A stretch of DNA of 12,484 nucleotides from Chloroflexota bacterium (GTDB taxonomy: Bacteria > Chloroflexota > Dehalococcoidia > GIF9 > UBA5629). Below the pieces are notes generated by a model. The model did no database searches. It was not told where the DNA came from and was given only the letters and a program-made list of their open reading frames with translations. Both the position numbers and the translations under genes were made by a program. Positions 1 to 5,007 of this stretch are shown here, one piece after another; the stretch's first letter is position 1, and each line of letters begins with the position of its first letter. The DNA is taken from positions 1 to 12,484 of the forward strand of contig JAPLHM010000169.1 of assembly GCA_026389635.1 (NCBI GenBank), given 5' to 3'.

Positions 1-1
1 C

Positions 2-1168
2 CAATATATATCCCAGAAGGCCCGGGACATCTCGCCCTCGGGCATCAGGAAGTATTTCGACCTGCTGTCCTCCATGGACGGCGCTATCTCGCTGGGCGTG
101 GGCGAACCTGACTTCGTGACGCCCTGGCCCATGCGCGAGGCAGGTATCACGGCCATCGAGAAAGGCTTCACCATGTACACCTCCAACCGGGGCATGCCCG
201 ACCTGAGGGACGCCATTGCCAAATACCACCGAAAATTCTATGGCCTCAGCTACGATTCCCATAGTGAGATTTTAGTAACCACCGGCAGCAGCGAGGGCCT
301 CGACCTGGCCTTCAGGGCCATTATCGACCCGGGGGACGAGGTCATCATGTCCGACCCGCATTACGTGGCCTACCCGGTTTGCGTATCCCTTGCAGGGGGC
401 GTGCCGGTGCCCGTGCCCACCTACGAAAAAAACAACTTCGAACTGATGCCGGCGGATGTAAAGAAAAAGCTGACGCCCAAAACCAAGGCCATACTGCTGA
501 GCTTCCCCTCCAACCCGACAGGGGCTGTCATGCCCAGGAAGCTATTGCTGGAGATCGCCAAAATGGCCGTTGAACACGACCTGCTGGTGGTTTCCGACGA
601 GATCTACGCCCGCCTGACCTACGACTCCGAGCACACCTGCATGGCCAGCCTGCCCGGAATGAAGGAAAGGACAGTTTTGATCGGCGGGTTCTCCAAGGCC
701 TTTGCCATGACCGGTTGGCGCGTGGGGTTCACGCTGGCCAACACTGAAATTACGGAGGCCATGCTCAAGGTGCACCAGTACACCATGATGTGCGCGCCCA
801 TCATGGGCCAGTTAGCCGCCGTAGAAGCGCTCAAAGACAGCAACAACAAGGAAGTTGAGGCCATGCTGGCCGAATATGACCGGCGACGGCGAGTTATCGT
901 CAAGGGGTTCAGGGACCTGGGACTTTCCTGCTTCGAGCCCAAGGGCGCTTTCTATGCCTTCCCCAACATCACGTCCACGGGCATGACGTCCGAGGAGTTT
1001 GCCGAGGGACTGCTGACTGAGGAGAAGGTGGCCGTGGTGCCGGGTTCGGTATTCGGTAAGTGCGGCCAGGGCTACGTACGCTGCTGCTACGCCACCTCCA
1101 TGCCCGAGATCGAGGAAGCCCTCAAAAGGATCAAGAAATTCCTGGCGCGGCACCGCAAGAAGAAGTAG
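2..1168 (+). CDS. PLP-dependent class I/II aminotransferase (5'-partial)
   Basis: Cytosolic pyridoxal-phosphate aminotransferase of fold type I, aspartate aminotransferase-like (AspB/PatA group). The reading frame is open from base 2. The 24 codons before the first ATG at 74 encode conserved sequence (QKARDISPSGIRKYFDL) leading into the family's N-terminal SLGVGEPDF motif, so that ATG is internal and the true start is just off the left edge. Only a few residues should be missing, since about 388 are visible and the family runs near 390. Counting from the ATG at 74: SNPTG at 146-150, DEIYARLTY at 175-183, the PLP-binding lysine in GFSKAFAMTGWRVGF at K208 (codon 695-697), and the substrate-carboxylate arginine in YVRCCYA near R336. 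The C-terminus ends in a basic HRKKK tail. Substrate specificity (aspartate, alanine, aromatic or methionine-type) cannot be read from sequence. The stop abuts the stop of the convergent phosphatase gene. Confidence 0.93.
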   Translation, partial: QYISQKARDISPSGIRKYFDLLSSMDGAISLGVGEPDFVTPWPMREAGITAIEKGFTMYTSNRGMPDLRDAIAKYHRKFYGLSYDSHSEILVTTGSSEGLDLAFRAIIDPGDEVIMSDPHYVAYPVCVSLAGGVPVPVPTYEKNNFELMPADVKKKLTPKTKAILLSFPSNPTGAVMPRKLLLEIAKMAVEHDLLVVSDEIYARLTYDSEHTCMASLPGMKERTVLIGGFSKAFAMTGWRVGFTLANTEITEAMLKVHQYTMMCAPIMGQLAAVEALKDSNNKEVEAMLAEYDRRRRVIVKGFRDLGLSCFEPKGAFYAFPNITSTGMTSEEFAEGLLTEEKVAVVPGSVFGKCGQGYVRCCYATSMPEIEEALKRIKKFLARHRKKK

Positions 1169-1181
1169 CTACTTCTGCTTG
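1156..1181. repeat. Palindrome spanning two convergent stop codons
   Basis: Bases 1161-1176 are a perfect 16-bp palindrome, AGAAGTAGCTACTTCT. It extends on both sides by CAAG/CTTG after one mismatch, giving 26 bp. The dyad centre lies exactly between the TAG stop of the aminotransferase (1166-1168) and the TAG stop of the opposing phosphatase gene (1169-1171). It has no loop, low GC in the stem and no following T-tract, so it is a poor intrinsic terminator. It may instead follow from both proteins ending in lysine/glutamine codons around TAG. No other space for a terminator exists between the genes. Confidence 0.5.
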
Positions 1182-1981
1182 AGCCAGCCGCGGAATGCGC
1201 GGCTGAGACCGGGATTAGCGGCGACGATCTCCCTGTCATTTATCGTGGCCCGGCGGCCTGAAAAATCAGTCACCTCGCCGCCTGCTTCCCTGATGAGGAG
1301 CAGTCCGCTGGCCGAATCCCACGGGAAGAGGCTCTTGTGAAAATACAGGCTCAGCCGTCCACAGGCCACATAGGCCATGCCCAGGCTGGAGGAGCCGAGC
1401 AACTTCATGCAATGGATTTTCGGCCACAGCCTCGTTGCCATATCCAAAAGTTCGGCGCTCCTGCCCGCGTCATAGCCCAGGTCCACGCCTACCGCGGCAT
1501 CCCCCAGGTCAGCGACGTCCGCCACACTCATTCTCCTGTTATTCAGGTAAGCGCCTTTGCCTTTTACCGCCCGGAAAATCTCGTTGCGCATGGGGTCGAG
1601 GGTTATCCCCAGCACCACCTCGCCGCGCCGGGCAAGGGCGATATTCACGCAGAATAAAGGCAGCCCGAAATGGAAATTGTTGGTGCCGTCCAGCGGATCG
1701 ATTATCCAGACATATTCGCTGTCCCCCTGCCTGGTCCCATCCTCCTCGGACATCGTCCCGTGCGCAGGGAAGGCGGCGTTGATGATCCGCAGTATAGTTT
1801 TTTCTGACAGCAGGTCGGCCTCGGTGACCAGGTCGCGCCTGCCCTTGACCCTTGTGACATTATGCTGGCCGTAGCGCTTCCGCAGTATTTGCCCTGCCTC
1901 GGCGGCGGCCTGCCGGGCCACCTGGTAGGCGGACTGACCCCCGGCGGATACCGGCGGTGAGGCGGCCGGTTTCTCAGGCAT
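1169..1981 (-). CDS. Inositol monophosphatase family protein
   Basis: Mg2+-dependent sugar-phosphate phosphatase of the IMPase/FBPase/CysQ superfamily, 270 aa, the usual length. Metal-binding motifs are intact: SEE at 78-80, motif A WIIDPLDGTNN with D95 and D98, and motif B FPWDSASG with D222 followed by LLIREAGGEVTDFSG. The GSSSLGMAYVACG stretch (196-208) matches the family's substrate-pocket region. There is no signal peptide, so it should act in the cytosol. Natural substrates in this superfamily include inositol-1-phosphate, fructose-1,6-bisphosphate, NADP and 3'-phosphoadenosine phosphate; the sequence alone does not choose among them. The ATG at 1981 overlaps the trpS stop by 8 bp and has no clear Shine-Dalgarno, consistent with translational coupling to trpS. 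The first 20 residues are Pro/Ala/Ser-rich and probably disordered. Confidence 0.93.
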   Translation of the reverse strand: MPEKPAASPPVSAGGQSAYQVARQAAAEAGQILRKRYGQHNVTRVKGRRDLVTEADLLSEKTILRIINAAFPAHGTMSEEDGTRQGDSEYVWIIDPLDGTNNFHFGLPLFCVNIALARRGEVVLGITLDPMRNEIFRAVKGKGAYLNNRRMSVADVADLGDAAVGVDLGYDAGRSAELLDMATRLWPKIHCMKLLGSSSLGMAYVACGRLSLYFHKSLFPWDSASGLLLIREAGGEVTDFSGRRATINDREIVAANPGLSRAFRGWLKQK

Positions 1982-2957
1982 GCCGGCTGAGGCCCATCTT
2001 GAGCTTTACTTCGCCGACGGTCTGACGGGCTATAACCTGTGCGCGCTGCGCCCCATCTGCCAGGATGTCGTAAATATGCCCGGGGTCTTTTTCGAGTGCT
2101 GATCTCCTCTCACGGAAATCAAGCAGGCTGCTGTTGATGCCGGCGGCCAGCAGCTTTTTGCAGTCCACGCAGCCTATCCCCGCCACCCTGCACTGCGCCT
2201 CGATCTCTTCAGTACGCGGCTGGTTAAAATATTTTTGCAGGCTGAATACGTTGCAGACCTCTGGATGGCCGAGGTCGTTGCGCCGCTGCCGGGCAGGGTC
2301 TGTCACGGCCGTCTTTACCCTTTCCAGCGTCTCCTCCGGGGTGGCTGCCAGCTCGATGTGGTTGTTGTAGGACTTGCCCATTTTCTGCCCGCCGTCAAGG
2401 CCGCGCACCAGGGTATAATTGGTCAGTTTGGCCTGCGGCTCGGGAAAGGTGTCGCCGAAGATGAAGTTGAAGCGCCGCACTATCTCGCGTGTCATCTCCA
2501 GGTGGGGCAACTGGTCCTCGCCGACCGGGACGGCGTCCGACTTATACAGCATGATGTCTGCGGCCATCAGCACCGGGTAGCCGACCAGGCCGTAGTTTAC
2601 GTTCTGCGGCTGCATCCTGGCCTTCTCCTTGAAGGTGGGCACGCGCAGCAGCCAGCCCAGCGGTGTGACCATGCCCAGCAGGGTGAACAGCTCGGTCACC
2701 TCTGGGACGTGCGACTGCACGAAGACGATGGACTTTTTGGGGTCGATGCCGGCCGCTAACCAGTCGAGCGTCATCTCGAAGATGTTCTGCTGAAGCTCCG
2801 AGGTGCTCTCAAGGGTGGTGAGCGCATGCAGGTCCACTATGCAATAGACGCAATCGTACTCTTCCTGCAGCCTGACATAGTTCTGAATAGCGCCGATGTA
2901 ATTGCCTATGTGCTGCCTGCCGGTAGGGCGCGCGCCTGAGAATACCCGCTTCTTCAT
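1974..2957 (-). CDS. trpS: Tryptophanyl-tRNA synthetase
   Basis: Charges tRNA-Trp with tryptophan; a cytosolic class I aminoacyl-tRNA synthetase working as a dimer. The protein is 327 aa from the ATG at 2957, a normal bacterial TrpRS length. The HIGH-type motif is PTGRQHIGNY (11-20), the KMSKS-type motif is KMGKS (192-196), and the hallmark core GYPVLMAADIMLYKSD (126-141) followed by VPVGEDQLPHLEMTREI is complete. The frame also allows a GTG start seven codons earlier (2978), but bacterial TrpRS proteins begin at MKKRVFSGxRPTG, so the ATG is preferred. Neither start has a good Shine-Dalgarno, and a short-leader or leaderless transcript is possible. Its upstream side is the repeat island, so it probably has its own promoter. 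Its stop overlaps the phosphatase start. Confidence 0.97.
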   Translation of the reverse strand: MKKRVFSGARPTGRQHIGNYIGAIQNYVRLQEEYDCVYCIVDLHALTTLESTSELQQNIFEMTLDWLAAGIDPKKSIVFVQSHVPEVTELFTLLGMVTPLGWLLRVPTFKEKARMQPQNVNYGLVGYPVLMAADIMLYKSDAVPVGEDQLPHLEMTREIVRRFNFIFGDTFPEPQAKLTNYTLVRGLDGGQKMGKSYNNHIELAATPEETLERVKTAVTDPARQRRNDLGHPEVCNVFSLQKYFNQPRTEEIEAQCRVAGIGCVDCKKLLAAGINSSLLDFRERRSALEKDPGHIYDILADGAQRAQVIARQTVGEVKLKMGLSRHA

Positions 2958-3020
2958 AACAGGGGGAAAGTGTATCACAAATGGGTTTACAGCTACAAAC
3001 CGATGAATGAGGCAACCCTG

Positions 3021-3053
3021 TCATTGCGAAGGGCCGCAGGCCCTGCGGCAATC
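3021..3053. repeat. Short palindromic repeat, TCATTGCGAAGG...GCGGCAATC type, copy A
   Basis: Begins TCATTGCGAAGG and ends TGCGGCAATCT. The outer arms ATTGC (3023-3027) and GCAAT (3048-3052) pair. Inside, GGGCC (3031-3035) pairs with GGCCC (3039-3043) around a 3-nt loop, or alternatively CCGCAGG pairs with CCTGCGG. It belongs to a repeat family seen between genes in many environmental bacteria, including Dehalococcoidia. It lacks the direct-repeat/spacer layout of a CRISPR. Confidence 0.75.
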
Positions 3054-3083
3054 TATCCCGCCGCCGCAGCGGCCGCAACAATC

Positions 3084-3109
3084 CTTTCGTAAAAATGTCT
3101 TTGCGAAAG
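3084..3109. repeat. Small inverted repeat CTTTCG/CGAAAG
   Basis: CTTTCG at 3084-3089 and CGAAAG at 3104-3109 can form a 6-bp stem around a 14-nt A/T-rich loop. The right half contains TCTTTGCGAAAG, which resembles the start of the neighbouring repeat family, so this may be a decayed or rearranged copy rather than a functional hairpin. Confidence 0.35.
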
Positions 3110-3122
3110 CCCTTTTATCCTG

Positions 3123-3154
3123 TCTTTGCGAGGAGCGCAGCGACGAAGCAATCT
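3123..3154. repeat. Short palindromic repeat, TTTGCGAGGAGCG...GAAGCAATC type, copy B
   Basis: Starts TCTTTGCGAGGAGCG and ends GACGAAGCAATCT. This is a near-consensus form of the widespread TCATTGCGAGGAGCGAAGCG family. It is directly followed by the GTAGGGGCG element and, after a 9-nt spacer, by an inverted partial copy (3223-3248). Translation in one frame yields the well-known spurious peptide CEERSDEAI, which supports identification as this repeat family rather than coding DNA. Confidence 0.8.
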
Positions 3155-3213
3155 GTAGGGGCGTTCCTTCAGGTGCGCCCGTTCGGCGGGCGGGTTTAAA
3201 AACCCGCCCCTAC
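3155..3213. repeat. 59-bp palindromic element GTAGGGGCG...CGCCCCTAC
   Basis: Terminal inverted repeats GTAGGGGCG (3155-3163) and CGCCCCTAC (3205-3213) match perfectly over 9 bp. The right half holds a second, internal perfect stem: GGGCGGGTTT (3188-3197) with AAACCCGCCC (3200-3209) around two bases. The element sits between inverted copies of the TTGCGAG family. It has no room for a gene, so any mobility would depend on an enzyme encoded elsewhere. Similar GTAGGGGCGGGTTT elements occur in many environmental genomes; a non-autonomous, MITE-like origin is inference. Confidence 0.7.
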
Positions 3214-3222
3214 ATCGGGATG

Positions 3223-3248
3223 GATTGCCGCGCTATGCTCGCAATGAC
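3223..3248. repeat. Inverted copy D of the TTGCGAG/GCAATC repeat
   Basis: Reads GATTGCCGCGCTATGCTCGC then AATGAC on the plus strand. Its reverse complement, beginning GTCATTGCGAGCATAGCGCG, matches copy B at both ends but differs in the middle. Copies B and D therefore face each other and could pair as the arms of one long imperfect hairpin, with the 59-bp element in its loop. A further fragment, TCGCAATGATG, lies at about 3264-3274. Confidence 0.65.
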
Positions 3249-3280
3249 GAGGTTATAAGAAGATCGCAATGATGGGCTAA

Positions 3281-4939
3281 TTACATTTTTTCGGGCGCGG
3301 TCATGCCCATGAGGTGGAGCGTCCTGGCCAGGACAATCCTCGCGGCCAGCACCAACTTCAGCCTGGCGGCTGTCAGGTCCGCGTCTTCGGAGATGACCCG
3401 GCACTGCTTGTAGAAGGAATGGAACACGGTGGCCAGGTCCTGGGCATAAAATGGCAGGTGATGCGGCTGGTGTGACAGCGCAATGGTCTCGATTATCTCC
3501 GGCATCTTAGCCATGCTGCGTATGAGGGTCAACTCGGGCTCGGAGGTCAGCAGTCCGGTATCACCTGCAGTGAAGTCGATGCCCTTCTCCGCCGCGCTGC
3601 GCAGGATGCTGCTGATGCGCGCGTGGGCGTACTGAACGTAATAGACCGGGTTGTCGGCGGACTGCTTGATGGCCAGCTCCAGGTCGAAGTCCATCTGGCT
3701 GTCGGCCGAGCGCGAGAGGAAGACGAAGCGGCAGGCATCGGGGCCGACCTCCTCCAGCAGCTCACGCAGCGTGATGATATCGCCGCTCCTCTTGGAAATC
3801 TTTACGGCTTCTTTGCCGCGCCTCAATGTCACAAGCTGGCAGATGATGATCTCAAGCCTTTGGGGTTCGATGCCCAGCGCGCCCAGCACCACCTTCATGC
3901 GCTGGACATGGCCCTGGTGATCAGCACCCCAGATGTCGATGACGCTGTCGAACTTCCTCACGGCGAACTTGTCGTAATGATAGGCGATGTCCGTGGCAAA
4001 ATAGGTGGGGGTCCCGTCGGAGCGCACCAGGACGTTATCCTTGTCTTCGCCCAGGGTGGACGATGTGAACCAGGTGGCATTCTCCCTGTCCGCTATGTAA
4101 CCGCCGTCCCGCAGCATTTTCAGTGTGCTGTCATACCGGCCGCTCTTAAACAGTCCCTGCTCGCTGAACCACACGTCGAAGGTCACGCCCAGCGTTTCGA
4201 GGTCCTGCTTGATCTGCAGCATTTCCCTCTCTATCCCGATCTGACCGATCTCGGCCACGGCACGGTCCTCCGGCAGCTCGAGGTATTTTTCCCCGTACTG
4301 CTTAACAAGATCCCGGGCCAGGTCTGTGACATAGTTGCCGTGATATCCGCCGGACGGCACCTCGGCTTCTTTCCCCAGGGACTGCAGGTAGCGGGCATAC
4401 AGCGAACGATGGAACGCCTCGAGCTGGCTACCGGCATCATTGATGTAATACTCGGTGGAAACCCTGTAGCCGGCCGCTTTGAGGACGTTGGCCAGGGTGC
4501 TGCCCAGCACGGCCCCCCTGCCGTGGCCCACGTGCAGGGGCCCGGTGGGGTTTCCGCTGACGTATTCGATCTGGACGCTCTTATCCTCGAGCTGTATGTT
4601 ACCGTAAGTGTCACCTGCCCGGCAGACAACATCTACCTGGCGGGCCAGCCGGCTTTTGCTCAGCGTAAAGTTGATAAATCCGGGGGGCACCGCCGCGACT
4701 TTCTCGAAATCATTGTCCGGCGGCATGTTGTCGACTATAGCTGCGGCCACGTCCATGGGCTTCATGCCGGTCAGGCGCGCCAGCTTGAGGGGCAGGCTGC
4801 TGGCGTAGTCCCCGTGCTCAGGCCTGGCAGGCCTCTCGATGGTTATCTCCGGCAGGCCGGCGTTGCCCACCAGCCCTTTTGCGGCGGCCCCGGCGAAGGC
4901 CTGCGCCAGCATCTCTGCCAGCCGTTTTTTGAAAGTCAT
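3281..4939 (-). CDS. argS: Arginyl-tRNA synthetase
   Basis: Charges tRNA-Arg; a monomeric cytosolic class I synthetase, 552 aa, typical for bacterial ArgRS. An N-terminal Arg-tRNA recognition domain (about 1-110, with ERPARPEHGDYAS at 35-47) precedes the catalytic core. The HIGH motif lies in SGNPTGPLHVGHGRGAVLGS (HVGH at 136-139), followed by EYYINDAGSQ. WGADHQGHVQRMK lies at 337-349 and the KMSKS-type motif is KISKRSGDIITL (380-391). The C-terminal DALR anticodon-binding domain ends in MGMTAPEKM, as expected for a complete protein. The ATG at 4939 is preferred over an in-frame TTG at 4951 because a GGGGG Shine-Dalgarno lies 5 nt before it. About 68 nt separate it from recG upstream, so it probably belongs to the fakA-degV-recG transcript, with the repeat island downstream. 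Confidence 0.98.
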   Translation of the reverse strand: MTFKKRLAEMLAQAFAGAAAKGLVGNAGLPEITIERPARPEHGDYASSLPLKLARLTGMKPMDVAAAIVDNMPPDNDFEKVAAVPPGFINFTLSKSRLARQVDVVCRAGDTYGNIQLEDKSVQIEYVSGNPTGPLHVGHGRGAVLGSTLANVLKAAGYRVSTEYYINDAGSQLEAFHRSLYARYLQSLGKEAEVPSGGYHGNYVTDLARDLVKQYGEKYLELPEDRAVAEIGQIGIEREMLQIKQDLETLGVTFDVWFSEQGLFKSGRYDSTLKMLRDGGYIADRENATWFTSSTLGEDKDNVLVRSDGTPTYFATDIAYHYDKFAVRKFDSVIDIWGADHQGHVQRMKVVLGALGIEPQRLEIIICQLVTLRRGKEAVKISKRSGDIITLRELLEEVGPDACRFVFLSRSADSQMDFDLELAIKQSADNPVYYVQYAHARISSILRSAAEKGIDFTAGDTGLLTSEPELTLIRSMAKMPEIIETIALSHQPHHLPFYAQDLATVFHSFYKQCRVISEDADLTAARLKLVLAARIVLARTLHLMGMTAPEKM

Positions 4940-4943
4940 GTTA

Positions 4944-4949
4944 TCCCCC
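4944..4949 (-). promoter_or_regulatory. argS ribosome binding site
   Basis: On the minus strand GGGGGA lies 4-5 nt before the ATG at 4939. It overlaps the alternative TTG codon at 4949-4951, so it supports the ATG as the real start. Confidence 0.6.
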
Positions 4950-5007
4950 AAATGTTTCAGCGAAATTTGCCCGGGAACTGCCTGTTGCTCAACCAGGAGG
5001 TAATATT

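Larger units (their letters stand above)
2958..3280. other. Non-coding repeat island between argS and trpS
   Basis: A gene-free gap of about 320 nt, the only one in the window. Most of it consists of short palindromic repeats described separately. The remainder (2958-3020) should hold the trpS promoter on the minus strand. A weak candidate is TTGTAG (2993-2998) with TGATAC (2972-2977) at a short 15-nt spacing, which I would not rely on. No tRNA, riboswitch or T-box features were recognised before trpS. No clear terminator with a T-tract follows argS, although the repeat hairpins would be transcribed as its 3' region. Short reading frames here encode the CEERSDEAI-type peptide that arises whenever this repeat family is translated, so they are not genes. 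Confidence 0.8.

Noticed and set aside
74..76. ATG at 74 as the true aminotransferase start
   Set aside because: The 24 upstream codons in the window are open and encode conserved N-terminal sequence (ISQKARDISPSGIRKYFDLL), so this ATG is internal.
2958..2978. GTG start for trpS seven codons upstream
   Set aside because: The added residues IHFPPV are not part of the TrpRS family N-terminus, and no Shine-Dalgarno precedes the GTG.
3188..3209. Intrinsic terminator for argS from the GGGCGGGTTT/AAACCCGCCC hairpin
   Set aside because: The stem is strong but no T-tract follows it on the minus strand, and it is part of a repeat element. Termination here is possible but not supported.
3007..3258. 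Small plus-strand reading frame in the argS-trpS gap encoding a CEERSDEAI-containing peptide
   Set aside because: This peptide is the usual translation of the TTGCGAGGAGCG repeat family. The frame is made almost wholly of palindromic repeats and has no Shine-Dalgarno.
3021..3274. CRISPR array
   Set aside because: The repeats are palindromic, face both ways, differ in sequence and lack regular unique spacers. No cas genes are nearby.
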